64,000 nt of DNA from Microvirga alba (GCF_015694465.1 NZ_JADQDO010000010.1:62001-126000), one strand, 5' to 3'. Positions 44,729 through 53,454 are shown, numbered from the stretch's first letter. The notes: generated from the letters alone by a model not told the origin. Made by a program: numbers and translations.

Positions 44729-45924
44729 AAGGACGTCTTTTCGATCAGCACGACCCGCGCACGATCCTCCTCGGACAAATCTGCCGTCATGGCGTCAAAG
44801 ACGCGCTGCGCGGCCGGCTTTTCGAGAGGGATCGGCGCGGGCGCGGCGTCCATCGCATTTCGTGGCGGCCGACCGACCGCGACCGGCAGGACTTCCACCC
44901 TCGCGGTGCCGTCGCCGGTCGCACCGAACACGCAACGGCAGACCGCGCCGGTCCACACATCGACGCCCTGGCGATCATAGGTTTCGCTTCGGCGCGTGTG
45001 GAAAATGAGATTGCCAAGGCCCGCCAGAATGGGCTTGCCCCGGTGGAAGCCGATCCCCTGGAGCACGGGGGCACCCGTTCCGACAATCAGATCGGCCCCG
45101 CGGTCGATCAACAGCCGCGACATGTCCATGACCCAGGCAGGCATCTGCTTCCAGTTCGGGTCCCAATGGTGATTGTGGATCGCGACGGCGACGATAGTGG
45201 CCTCGGAACGGGCGTCTGCGAGAGCCGCGTCAAAGGCGGTGAGATCGTCGGGATCAGCCTCGAAGCGGCTCCCCACCTCGAGACCCTCGATCACCTCGGT
45301 TCCGAAGACCTCGAGGCGCTGGGCCTGGTCGGGTCGATCAATACGATACCCGACCGCGGCCCGCGCCGCCTCGCGCTTGTCGTCTCCGAGCCTCGAGACG
45401 AGCCGGCGCAAAACCTCATGTTCCGCGCTTGGGACCGAGACTTTTCGGCGCATGCGAAGCGGATTGATTCCAGCGCGATCCACTGACGCATAGACGATGT
45501 CTGGTTGTGGTCCGAGATCGACCGCGAGAACGGCGACCACGCCGGCGGCCGTTCGAATGAACGCAGGCTTTGCGGCCTGTTGTCTGCTCATCCCGCTACC
45601 GGTGAAAAGAAGACCTGAACTCTCGACCACGGATCGCGTTCGCGCGATGCCCGGAGGGCCGAGGTCGAAAGCGTGGTTGTTGGCATGGGCCAGCGCGTCG
45701 AACCCGAGCGCCTTGAGCGACGCGATGCCATCGGCATTCGTCAGATGCAGCGTCTTGGTCTTGGTCGGCCAGGCCCCTGCGGTCTCGAGCGTAGCTTCAA
45801 GATTGACGAAGGCCGCATCCGCCTGTTGCAGGATTCCGCGAACGGCCGCCGCTTCCGACGCAGCAAGATCGATTGCGCCGTGGAGGAGGGCTTGGCCTGC
45901 GACGGCAACGGAAATGGTTGTCAT
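44725..45924 (-). CDS. CapA-like metallophosphatase (poly-gamma-glutamate synthesis family)
   Basis: The 399-residue protein has the PGA_cap/CapA calcineurin-like fold with N-L-E-A-T-L-E at 41-47, A-N-N-H-A-F-D at 81-87, an I-H-N-H-H-W-D block near 245 and G-T-G-A-P-V-L-Q-G near 275. No signal peptide or membrane helix is seen, unlike CapA of capsule clusters, and no capBC genes are near. It converges on the CocE-type gene with overlapping stops (44725-44728). Such stand-alone CapA proteins next to dipeptide importers are often found, but their function is unknown. Confidence 0.82.
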   Translation of the reverse strand: MTTISVAVAGQALLHGAIDLAASEAAAVRGILQQADAAFVNLEATLETAGAWPTKTKTLHLTNADGIASLKALGFDALAHANNHAFDLGPPGIARTRSVVESSGLLFTGSGMSRQQAAKPAFIRTAAGVVAVLAVDLGPQPDIVYASVDRAGINPLRMRRKVSVPSAEHEVLRRLVSRLGDDKREAARAAVGYRIDRPDQAQRLEVFGTEVIEGLEVGSRFEADPDDLTAFDAALADARSEATIVAVAIHNHHWDPNWKQMPAWVMDMSRLLIDRGADLIVGTGAPVLQGIGFHRGKPILAGLGNLIFHTRRSETYDRQGVDVWTGAVCRCVFGATGDGTARVEVLPVAVGRPPRNAMDAAPAPIPLEKPAAQRVFDAMTADLSEEDRARVVLIEKTSF

Positions 45925-46153
45925 GGACTCACGCGTAAGGGAGGTGCCTGAATCGTATAATCGGAATCCGGCAATTCAAACAGCTTTGGCATTGTACGCC
46001 CGCAGCAGCGCGGTCCACGCTTGCGCTTTTCACAATCGATATGGGTACAGCGCTTGCCTGTCTCGCAATGTTCAGTCACCAAAGGCCTTGAACGCGCTCA
46101 TCGCAATTCGCGTATAAAGTACTATATACGAGCGACAGCTGGTGAATTTTCCG
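45925..46153. other. Intergenic region before the first Fur-family gene
   Basis: This 229-bp gap separates the divergent CapA-like gene and the Fur-family gene. It holds the 20-bp palindrome at 46111-46130 and a TTGAAC (46088-46093)/TATAAA (46113-46118) promoter candidate with a long 19-base spacer. No further structure was seen. Confidence 0.45.
46111..46130. promoter_or_regulatory. 20-bp near-perfect palindrome before the Fur-family gene
   Basis: CGTATAAAGTACTATATACG is palindromic except for one A/A pair; the AGTACT centre is perfect. It overlaps the likely -10 of the gene, 24 bases before its ATG. It does not match the E. coli Fur or Zur box in detail. Autoregulation by the adjacent Fur-family protein is the simplest reading. 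Confidence 0.5.
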
Positions 46154-46561
46154 ATGGCCCCGACGCATCACAATCATGCCCTGGACGAGTTGAACGAGAC
46201 CCAGAAACGCGTTCACCGGATTTTGGCGACAGCCCAGAATCCGCTCTCGGCCTATGAGGTGCTGGACCGGATGCGGGCCAAGGGCGCGGTCACGCCGCCA
46301 ACGGTCTATCGTTCACTCGACAAGCTGATTGAGAAAGGTCTGGCCCACAGGCTGGAAAGCCTCAACGCCTATGTGACCTGCAAACATTCCCACGACCATG
46401 ACATGGCCGCCTTCGCGATCTGTGAGGAGTGCGGGACGGTCAGGGAATTCTCCGACTCACAAATCAGCGAACGCCTGACCCACTGGAGCGATACGCACGC
46501 TTTCAGCCCGAAGAAGGTGACCGTCGAGGTCAGGGGGCTTTGCGAGGCTTGCGCAAGGTAA
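46154..46561 (+). CDS. Fur-family metalloregulator, probably Zur-like
   Basis: The 135-residue protein (ATG 46154, GGTGA upstream; GTG 46142 is an alternative) has a winged helix (about 12-75, P-P-T-V-Y-R-S-L-D-K-L) and a complete metal domain: C-K-H-S-H-D-H-D-M, C-E-E-C-G and the final C-E-A-C-A-R. Two CxxC pairs give the structural Zn site, and the HSHDHD block gives a regulatory site. The length and the C-terminal CxxC favour Zur over Fur/Mur, though this is an inference. A second Fur-type gene follows 206 bases later. Confidence 0.82.
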   Translation: MAPTHHNHALDELNETQKRVHRILATAQNPLSAYEVLDRMRAKGAVTPPTVYRSLDKLIEKGLAHRLESLNAYVTCKHSHDHDMAAFAICEECGTVREFSDSQISERLTHWSDTHAFSPKKVTVEVRGLCEACAR

Positions 46562-46669
46562 AGTCTTCCCGGCTCGGACGCCGTCTCATCCTTTTTTCCT
46601 ATGGTCCTAAAGGGTTCCGACCCTAGCTGAAGCCTCACAAATAGGTGAGCGCGTTCCATCTCATTCATC

Positions 46670-46711
46670 TGCACAAGTGCAAGCACAAATTGCAACGATA
46701 CCACATTGTGC
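46670..46711 (+). promoter_or_regulatory. Cluster of TGCA dyads in the promoter of the second Fur-type gene
   Basis: TGCAC-AA-GTGCA (46670-46681) is a 12-bp dyad; ATTGCAAC (about 46689-46696) and TTGTGCAA (46706-46713) form a further inverted pair reaching the -35 box. This is the best operator candidate for the gene at 46768. Confidence 0.4.
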
Positions 46712-46734
46712 AAGTCAAGCTTTACCTATATAAA
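46706..46734 (+). promoter_or_regulatory. Promoter of the second Fur-type gene
   Basis: TTGTGC (46706-46711) and TATAAA (46729-46734) are separated by 17 bases, an almost ideal sigma-70 arrangement. The start codon lies 33 bases beyond the -10, with AGGAG at 46755-46759 as ribosome binding site. Confidence 0.65.
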
Positions 46735-46767
46735 CGGGTAGGTTTCGGAATTACAGGAGCGAGGTTC

Positions 46768-47220
46768 ATGAGCGCCCGAGCCCTCAAAAAAGACGAGGAG
46801 GATATCCTCCTCCGCCGTGCGGATGATTTGTGCCGCGAGAACAACTTACGCCTCACGCCGATCCGCGAGCGCGTTTATCGCGAACTCGTTCAGAGCGGCG
46901 GCCCGGTGGGTGCCTATGATCTCGTCGACCGGCTGAGCAGCGACAAGAAGCGGCTGGCCCCGGTCACGATCTACCGCGCGCTGGACTTCCTGCGTGATGC
47001 GGGCCTGGTTCACCGGCTTGCTACGCAGAACTCCTACATCGTGTCTCACGGCCAGCCGGAAGTGAACGCGATGAAGGTCATGTTCGTTTGCACCAAGACC
47101 GGCCAGACCGTGGAAGTGCACTCGGCCGAGGTCGCGGAAGCCGTCAGGAAGGCTGCCGAACAGGCAGGCTTCAGGGCCCTGTCGCCGTTCATCGAAGTCG
47201 AAGGCGAGATCGCCCGCTAA
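46768..47220 (+). CDS. Divergent Fur-family regulator lacking most metal ligands
   Basis: From ATG 46768 (AGGAG 8 bases upstream) the gene encodes 150 residues. The winged-helix half is clearly Fur-like (T-P-I-R-E-R-V-Y-R-E-L and A-P-V-T-I-Y-R-A-L-D-F-L-R). In the C-terminal half the usual HHHDH block is absent, replaced by S-Y-I-V-S-H-G-Q-P-E, and only one Cys (F-V-C-T-K-T-G-Q) remains where a CxxC would be; there is no second CxxC. It may bind another ligand or a metal in a different way. It is followed by a strong terminator. Confidence 0.82.
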   Translation: MSARALKKDEEDILLRRADDLCRENNLRLTPIRERVYRELVQSGGPVGAYDLVDRLSSDKKRLAPVTIYRALDFLRDAGLVHRLATQNSYIVSHGQPEVNAMKVMFVCTKTGQTVEVHSAEVAEAVRKAAEQAGFRALSPFIEVEGEIAR

Positions 47221-47272
47221 GCTGGCGAGAGTTTCGGGAGCGGCGGCAGGCGGCGCTCCCGGTATCAGAATT

Positions 47273-47303
47273 AAAAAGGCCGGGCATTTTGCCCGGCCTT
47301 TTT
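47273..47303. terminator. Bidirectional Rho-independent terminator
   Basis: AAAAA-GGCCGGGC-ATTTT-GCCCGGCC-TTTTT forms a perfect 8-bp GC stem with a 5-base loop. U-runs follow on both strands, so it ends both the Fur-type gene (plus) and the RND pump gene (minus, stop 3 bases away at 47306). Confidence 0.95.
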
Positions 47304-47305
47304 CT

Positions 47306-50300
47306 TTACTCGGCTGCGAGAGCCCGGTGCGGCGTGGGCGCTTCCGCCGCGTGCTTGGCCCGTTCGGTTTCCCGCGAGATGTAGGTGTAGAACATCGGCA
47401 CCACGAAGAGGGTGAAGATCGTTCCGATCGACATGCCGGAGGCAATCACGATGCCCATGGAGAACCGGGCCGCGGCACCTGCGCCGCTGGCATAGAGCAG
47501 CGGCGCGACGCCGAGCACCATAGCCGCGGTGGTCATGAGGATGGGACGAAGACGGACGCGAGCCGCTTCCTGAATCGCCTCACGCTTCTTAACGCCACGC
47601 TTTTCCTTCAACTCGTTGGCGAATTCCACCATCAGAATGCCGTGCTTGGTGATCAACCCGACAAGAGTGATCAGCCCGACTTCCGTGTAGATGTTGAGTG
47701 TCGCAAGACCGAGATTCAGGAAGATCATGGCGCCGAACATCGAGAGCGGCACCGACATCATGATGATGAACGGGTCGCGGAAGCTCTCGAACTGGGCGGC
47801 AAGGACGAGGTAGATCACGATGATGGCGAGACCGAAGGCGAGCGCGATCGAGCTCCCCTCCTGAACCTCCAGTCGCGACTGACCGGCGTAATCCTCATAG
47901 AAGCCCTGAGGCATGATGTCCTTCGCGATGGCGCGCAGGGTCTGCAGGCCATCCGCCGTCGTGACACCCGGCATCGGCAGCGCGGAGAGCGTAGCCGCGT
48001 TCAGCTGGTTGAACTGCTCGATGGCCGCCGGCGCCGCATCGGTCGCGATGCTCACGAGAGCGGAAATCGGCACCATCGAACCGTCGGCGGCGCGCACATA
48101 GTACTCGCCCAGACGCTCGGGGTTCAGACGGTCCGCCTGGCGCACCTGGCTGACGACGTCATAGCTCCGGTTATCGCGATCGAACTTCGAGATCGGAGCG
48201 CCACCCACGAGAGCACCGAGCGTGTTGCCGATCTCGCTGACCGGAACCCCGAGGGCTGCCGCCCTGTCGCGGTCGACGACGATGCGCGCGCGCGGCGTCT
48301 GATAGGAGACCGAGTTCTGGACGACGATGAACTTGCCGGATTTCATAGCCTTCTGCTTGACCTGTTCAGCCACTTCGTAGGCCTGAGCGGGGTCGCCGAT
48401 CGTACGCAGCACATATTGGATCGGCAGACCGCCGCCCGCGCCCGGCAGGGATGGCGGCGCGAAGACGAAAGCCTGCACACCGGCATTCTCGTTCAAAAGC
48501 TTCTGAATTTCCTGCTTGGTGACAGGACCCTTTTTCTGACGCTCGCTCCATTCCTTGAGCTTGAAGCCGACAAAGCCGCCGCCGCCGCCGTCAATACCGA
48601 CGATCAGGAAGGAATCGTCGATCTCGGGGATCTTCTCGGCAGCGCCCGTGAACTGGGACGAGAAGGTCTGGGTATAGTCGGCCGTGGCGTATTGCGGAGC
48701 GTTGACGAGACCAAGATACGCGCCTTGATCTTCTTCCGGCGCCAACTCGGACGAGGTCTTGGTGAACATGAACGCGGTCGTCCCCAGCAGCGCGATGACG
48801 ATGATAAGCGTCACCGGCCGATAGTCGAGCGAACCGGAAAGTCTCCGAGAGTACCAGTTTTCCAGGCGCGTGAACGCGCGGTCCACGAAGCCCGCGAAAC
48901 CTTTCTGGCCACCATGTGCATGGGGCTTCAGAAGCTTCGACGACATCATGGGCGAGAGCGTCACGGCGATGATGCCGGAGATGATGACGGAACCTGCGAG
49001 CGTGAAAGCGAACTCACGGAACAGCGTGCCGGTCAGGCCCTGCGTGAATCCGATCGGCGCATACACCGCCGCCAGCGTGATCGTCATCGAGACGATTGGC
49101 ACGAAGATCTCCTTCATGCCGACAACGGCCGCATCGACCGGTTTCAGACCCTCTTCGATGTGGCGGTGGATATTCTCCAGCACCACGATGGCGTCATCGA
49201 CCACGAGGCCGATGGCGAGCACCATCGCGAGAAGCGTCAAAAGGTTGATCGAATAACCCAACGCGAACAGCACGAAGCACACGCCGACGAGCGAGAGGGG
49301 AATCGTCACGATGGGGATCAGCACCGAACGGAAGGACCCCAGGAAGAGCAGGATCACGACGACGACGATGAGCGCCGCCTCGCCGATGGTCTTGAACACT
49401 TCTTCAATCGAGGCCGAGATGAAGTTCGACGCGTCGTAGACGATCTGCACCGTCATGCCTTTCGGCAGGGTCGGCCGGATCTGATCGATGGCTTTCGTCA
49501 CGGCAGCCGCCACCGTCAACGGGTTGGCAGCCGGCGTCGGCGTGATGCCGATGAAGGTGCCTTCCTTGCCGTTGAAGCTGACCTTGACGTCCGTGCTCTT
49601 AGGCCCCAGCGCCACATCCGCGACGTCGCGCAGGCGCACGACCTGATCGCCGTTGGAGCGGATCGGCAGCGTGCCGAACGTTTCCGGCGTCTGGAACGTG
49701 GTCTGCATTTCGAGCGCGTAGGCCACGTACTCGTTCTGCGTCTTGCCGGGCGCAGCGAGGAAGTTGCTGCTGCGGATCGCCGCCACAACATCGCCCGCCG
49801 TGACCGCGCGAGCCGCGAGGCGAACGGGGTCGATCCAGACGCGCATGGAGAAATCGCGACCGCCGAGAATGTCGGCGGCGCCCACGCCCTCGAGAGTGGC
49901 GAAGCGGGGCTGCACCACGCGGGTCAGGAACTCCGACACCTGCTCGGGGTTCATCTCCGAACTGGCGAAGGTCAGATACATCAAGGCGAAGGTCTGGCCG
50001 GTGCCCTTGACGATGACCGGATCATCGGCGTCCTTCGGCAACTGTGCTCGCACCTGCTGCACCTTGGCCGTGACTTCGGTCAGCGCGGCGTTCGGATCGG
50101 TGTTCAGCCGCATGCGCACGGAAACCGTGCTGAGGCCGAGACGGCTTTGCGAGGTCACGTAGTCGACGCCTTCGGCGCTCGACACCGACTTGGCGATCGG
50201 CGTGCTGATGAAGCCCTGCATCAGGTCGGCGCTGGCGCCGGTATAGGCCGTCGTGATGGTGATCGTGGTTTCCTCGACCTCCGGGTACTGACGTACCTGA

Positions 50301-50395
50301 AGGCTCATCAGACCCTGCGCACCAAGCAGCAGGATCAGGAGGCTCACCACCATCGACAGGACGGGGCGGCGAATGAACAGCTCTGTGAAACTCAT
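47306..50395 (-). CDS. RND-family efflux pump inner-membrane protein (AcrB/MexB type)
   Basis: The 1029-residue protein has 12 membrane helices and two large periplasmic domains, the HAE1 RND layout. The TM4 proton-relay acids lie in G-L-V-V-D-D-A-I-V-V near residue 405. It exports drugs or other amphiphiles by proton antiport together with the adaptor encoded 10 bases upstream. No outer-membrane channel gene is adjacent, so a TolC elsewhere must be used. A TetR gene is divergent from the operon. Confidence 0.94.
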   Translation of the reverse strand: MSFTELFIRRPVLSMVVSLLILLLGAQGLMSLQVRQYPEVEETTITITTAYTGASADLMQGFISTPIAKSVSSAEGVDYVTSQSRLGLSTVSVRMRLNTDPNAALTEVTAKVQQVRAQLPKDADDPVIVKGTGQTFALMYLTFASSEMNPEQVSEFLTRVVQPRFATLEGVGAADILGGRDFSMRVWIDPVRLAARAVTAGDVVAAIRSSNFLAAPGKTQNEYVAYALEMQTTFQTPETFGTLPIRSNGDQVVRLRDVADVALGPKSTDVKVSFNGKEGTFIGITPTPAANPLTVAAAVTKAIDQIRPTLPKGMTVQIVYDASNFISASIEEVFKTIGEAALIVVVVILLFLGSFRSVLIPIVTIPLSLVGVCFVLFALGYSINLLTLLAMVLAIGLVVDDAIVVLENIHRHIEEGLKPVDAAVVGMKEIFVPIVSMTITLAAVYAPIGFTQGLTGTLFREFAFTLAGSVIISGIIAVTLSPMMSSKLLKPHAHGGQKGFAGFVDRAFTRLENWYSRRLSGSLDYRPVTLIIVIALLGTTAFMFTKTSSELAPEEDQGAYLGLVNAPQYATADYTQTFSSQFTGAAEKIPEIDDSFLIVGIDGGGGGFVGFKLKEWSERQKKGPVTKQEIQKLLNENAGVQAFVFAPPSLPGAGGGLPIQYVLRTIGDPAQAYEVAEQVKQKAMKSGKFIVVQNSVSYQTPRARIVVDRDRAAALGVPVSEIGNTLGALVGGAPISKFDRDNRSYDVVSQVRQADRLNPERLGEYYVRAADGSMVPISALVSIATDAAPAAIEQFNQLNAATLSALPMPGVTTADGLQTLRAIAKDIMPQGFYEDYAGQSRLEVQEGSSIALAFGLAIIVIYLVLAAQFESFRDPFIIMMSVPLSMFGAMIFLNLGLATLNIYTEVGLITLVGLITKHGILMVEFANELKEKRGVKKREAIQEAARVRLRPILMTTAAMVLGVAPLLYASGAGAAARFSMGIVIASGMSIGTIFTLFVVPMFYTYISRETERAKHAAEAPTPHRALAAE

Positions 50396-50405
50396 GGCTC
50401 TATGC

Positions 50406-51539
50406 CTATTGGCCGTTCGCGAACTTCGTCGCGTCGAACTTCGTCACATCGATAGTGTTGTTGATCTTCACGGTCGCACCGGCCTGCAGCTTGTTCTGAC
50501 CAGAGGCGACGACCTGCTGGCCGGGTGTGATGCCGGACAGAATTTCAACCACGCCGCCGCGACGGCGACCCGTCTTCACGAAGACCTGCTTGACGACGTC
50601 AACCTGCTTGCCGGCCTTCTCTTCCTGCTCGATCGTGTAGACGTAATCGCCATAGAGGCTGGTGATCACGGCCGTCTGCGGCACGGTGATGACATTGGGC
50701 TCGGGCGGCAGAATCGCTTCGACGTGGAGGAACTGACCCGGAAGGATCGCGCCATCCTTGTTCTCTTCGACGATGGCCTGAACCGACACCAGCCGTGTCT
50801 TGGGATCGACGCGCGGATCCTTGCCGACGACGTGACCTGAGAAGATGAAGTTGCCCTCGGTCACGCCCAGCCGAACTTGCTGACCGAGCTTGATGTTGCT
50901 TGCAACCTGCTCAGGGATCGTGAAGTCGACTTTCATCGACTGGAGATCCTGGAAGGTCGCAACCACCGTGCCCGGCTGCACATATTGTCCGACATCGACG
51001 CGCGGAATACCGATCACGCCCGAGAACGGGGCTTTCAAGGCCTTCTGATTGATGACCGCCTGAATACGCGATTGCCGCGAGCGAGCCGTCGCCAGCCTCG
51101 CGACGACTTCGTCGTAGGAGGCTTCCGTGCCGTAGCCACGGGCCGTCAGGGTCTTGGCGCGATCGAAGCTGGCTTCGCCAAGCTTCACCGCTGCGCCCAC
51201 GTCCTGCAAGTCGGCGCGATCGATGGAGTCGTCGATCTGCACCAGAAGCGCATCCTGCTCGATGCGCTGGTTCGGCTTGAAGTTGACCTGCTTGACGATG
51301 CCCGCCGCCTCGACCGCGAGCTCCACGCCATTGGCGGCCTTGGCCGTTCCGAGAGCGCGAATGCCGGGGCTCCAGGTCTTCGCCTCAACCTTGGCAGCGG
51401 AAACCACCTGCGGCGGCGGTTGCATGCCCGCGAAGAATTCCTTGATCTTTTGGTCGCGGAAAAAGTTAAACCCAATCAACCCGGCGCAAAGCAGGAGTGC
51501 CAGCAAGAAGACAATAGAGACTACGATGCGCCGTTTCAT
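50406..51539 (-). CDS. RND periplasmic adaptor (membrane fusion protein)
   Basis: The 377-residue protein has an N-terminal membrane anchor (about 6-27), a lipoyl/coiled-coil hairpin region (about 60-190; the hairpin is short) and beta-barrel and membrane-proximal domains to about 360. It links the pump to an outer-membrane channel. It is the first gene of the two-gene operon and its promoter contains the TetR palindrome. Confidence 0.92.
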   Translation of the reverse strand: MKRRIVVSIVFLLALLLCAGLIGFNFFRDQKIKEFFAGMQPPPQVVSAAKVEAKTWSPGIRALGTAKAANGVELAVEAAGIVKQVNFKPNQRIEQDALLVQIDDSIDRADLQDVGAAVKLGEASFDRAKTLTARGYGTEASYDEVVARLATARSRQSRIQAVINQKALKAPFSGVIGIPRVDVGQYVQPGTVVATFQDLQSMKVDFTIPEQVASNIKLGQQVRLGVTEGNFIFSGHVVGKDPRVDPKTRLVSVQAIVEENKDGAILPGQFLHVEAILPPEPNVITVPQTAVITSLYGDYVYTIEQEEKAGKQVDVVKQVFVKTGRRRGGVVEILSGITPGQQVVASGQNKLQAGATVKINNTIDVTKFDATKFANGQ

Positions 51540-51645
51540 GGGCTTTTTCCGATATTCCGCAGTCCGGATCGGCCGGACCGCTACATGTTCGTGGAGGCTT
51601 GGCCTTAGCTCAATGGGTCCTTGACGCCAAGCCAGCGGCGGCGTT

Positions 51646-51673
51646 TATATACCGTCTGGACGGTAAAGTGCAA
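51646..51673 (-). promoter_or_regulatory. Promoter of the RND operon
   Basis: On the minus strand TTGCAC (51673-51668) and TATATA (51651-51646) are 16 bases apart. The perfect palindrome at 51650-51665 fills the spacer, so a bound repressor would block RNA polymerase. Confidence 0.65.
51650..51665. promoter_or_regulatory. TetR-type operator TACCGTC-TG-GACGGTA
   Basis: Perfect 7-bp arms with a 2-bp centre lie 18 bases before the tetR-like ATG and inside the -35/-10 spacer of the divergent pump operon. The form is typical for TetR-family efflux repressors, and double control of both genes is likely. Confidence 0.82.
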
Positions 51674-51682
51674 GAGTAGCTC

Positions 51683-52249
51683 ATGTTCGGATGCGTTCGG
51701 GGTCGAAAAAATTCCCGAGAAAAGATTCTCGATGCAGCTGCCGAGCTTGTCAGCGAGATCGGGTCGGGACGCCTGACTCTCGACGCGGTCGCCGAACGTG
51801 CCGGCCTCAGCAAGGGCGGCCTTCTCTACAACTTCCCCTCCAAGGACGCGCTGCTGCAGGGCATGATTCAGCGCATGATCGACGAAGTATCTGCCGAGAA
51901 GGAGGCTCTTCGAGGGCAGACGGCACCCGGCCCGAATCTTGAGGCCCGCCTGTGCACGGCGACGATGCTCAATATGCGCTGCGGAAACATGAGAGAGATC
52001 GCCAATGGGCTGTTGGCGGCCTCGTCGGAAAACCCGCGACTTCTAGAGCCTGTTCGTCAGATCATCAAGGAAACGCTGGAGAGGCTGAAGGAGACTTCAG
52101 ACGATCTCGACGCCTCCCTGTTGGCATGGCTCGCGGTCGAAGGCCTCAGCAACTTTGAAATCCACGATCTCAGCCCGTTCTCGGAACAGGACCGGGAACG
52201 GATCGTTGCATCCATCGGCCGCTTGCTGAACAAGGGCATCGCCGAATAG
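51683..52249 (+). CDS. TetR-family repressor of the RND operon
   Basis: The 188-residue protein has an N-terminal TetR helix-turn-helix (about 31-56, L-D-A-V-A-E-R-A-G-L-S-K-G-G-L-L-Y-N-F) and an all-helical ligand domain. It is divergent from the pump operon with one perfect operator between them. Release by a pump substrate is expected from the family. Confidence 0.9.
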   Translation: MFGCVRGRKNSREKILDAAAELVSEIGSGRLTLDAVAERAGLSKGGLLYNFPSKDALLQGMIQRMIDEVSAEKEALRGQTAPGPNLEARLCTATMLNMRCGNMREIANGLLAASSENPRLLEPVRQIIKETLERLKETSDDLDASLLAWLAVEGLSNFEIHDLSPFSEQDRERIVASIGRLLNKGIAE

Positions 52250-52261
52250 GCGTTCTTGGCC

Positions 52262-53440
52262 TCACGCGATCCAGGACGGATCGCTCAAAACCTCATCCGT
52301 ATGCTCGCCCAAACGGGGCGAAGGGCGGCTCGCCGCCATGGGTTGACCATCGAGCACGATGGGCGACCGCACGGAGGGGATTGCTCCCCCCTTCGCAGTC
52401 GGTGTGGGAAGATCGATCTTCATGCCGCGCGCGATGACGTGCTGATCGGCGAACACATCCGCCACCGTGTTGATCGGTCCGGCCGGAACGCCCTGTGCCT
52501 CAAGCGCGGAGAGCAACGCATCGCGCGTCGTCTTGAGGGTCAGTTCGGTGAGAATGGGCACCAGCTCGGGACGGTGGCGAACGCGGCTGGCATTGGTCTT
52601 GAAGCGCTCGTCCTGCGCCAGTTCGGGCCGCTCGAGCACGGAGACGAAGCGGGCAAATTGCCCGTCATTGCCCACGGCGACAATCACGTGTCCGTCGGCA
52701 ACGGGGAAGACCTGATACGGCACGATGTTGGGATGGGCGTTGCCCATGCGGCGTGGTGATTTGCCGGAGGCCAGATAGTTCATGGCCTGATTGGCGAGCA
52801 CGCTCGTCTGTACGTCGAGCAGCGCCATGTCGAGATGCGCGCCCTCGCCCGTCTCGTCGCGGCGGCGGAGAGCCGCCAGCACGCCGACCACGGAATAGAC
52901 TCCGGTAAAGATGTCCACATAGGCGACGCCGATCTTCTGCGGCTCGCCTTCCGGGTCGCCGGTCAGATCCATGATCCCGCCCATGCCCTGGATCATGAAG
53001 TCGTAGCCCGCGCGGGTCGCATAAGGCCCGTTCTGGCCAAAACCCGTGATCGAGCAATAGACGAGGCGCGGATTGACCGCTTTCAGGCTCTCGTAATCGA
53101 GCCCGTATTTCTTCAAGCCGCCGACCTTGAAGTTCTCGATCACCACGTCCGCGTGGGCCGCAAGCTTGCGGACAAGCTCCTGCCCTTCCGGCGTTTCGAA
53201 ATCGACCGCGATGGAGCGTTTGCCCCGGTTGCAGGAATGGAAATAAGCCGCCGAGAGATCGCCGCCATCCGCGCCTTCGATGAAGGGTGGGCCCCAACCA
53301 CGGGTATCATCCCCCGCACCGGGCCGCTCGACCTTCACTACATCCGCGCCGAGATCGGCGAGCAACTGACCGACCCAGGGGCCGGCCAGAATGCGCGCGA
53401 GTTCGAGGACTTTGAGGCCCTCAAGCGGCTTCGTCATCAC
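52262..53440 (-). CDS. Class III CoA-transferase (CaiB/BaiF family), probably succinyl-CoA:glutarate type
   Basis: The 392-residue protein shows the CaiB/BaiF fold, with the N-terminal L-E-L-A-R-I-L-A-G-P-W block, the D-V-V-K-V-E-R-P-G-A-G-D segment, and the active-site region with Asp in L-D-M-A-L-L-D-V-Q near 200. The family moves CoA between organic acids. It lies 14 bases downstream of a glutaryl-CoA dehydrogenase gene, which points to activation of glutarate by CoA transfer. The donor acid is not readable. Confidence 0.88.
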   Translation of the reverse strand: MMTKPLEGLKVLELARILAGPWVGQLLADLGADVVKVERPGAGDDTRGWGPPFIEGADGGDLSAAYFHSCNRGKRSIAVDFETPEGQELVRKLAAHADVVIENFKVGGLKKYGLDYESLKAVNPRLVYCSITGFGQNGPYATRAGYDFMIQGMGGIMDLTGDPEGEPQKIGVAYVDIFTGVYSVVGVLAALRRRDETGEGAHLDMALLDVQTSVLANQAMNYLASGKSPRRMGNAHPNIVPYQVFPVADGHVIVAVGNDGQFARFVSVLERPELAQDERFKTNASRVRHRPELVPILTELTLKTTRDALLSALEAQGVPAGPINTVADVFADQHVIARGMKIDLPTPTAKGGAIPSVRSPIVLDGQPMAASRPSPRLGEHTDEVLSDPSWIA

Positions 53441-53454
53441 TTGGTCCGCCTATC

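Noticed and set aside
46599-46630. AGGGT-TCCG-ACCCT hairpin between the two Fur-family genes as a terminator
   Set aside because: The stem is only 5 bp and no U-run follows, so it does not qualify as a Rho-independent terminator.
47327-50455. 1042-codon open frame antisense to the RND pump gene
   Set aside because: It mirrors the third-position GC bias of a long real gene; the product is an Arg/Asp/His-rich non-globular sequence without domains.
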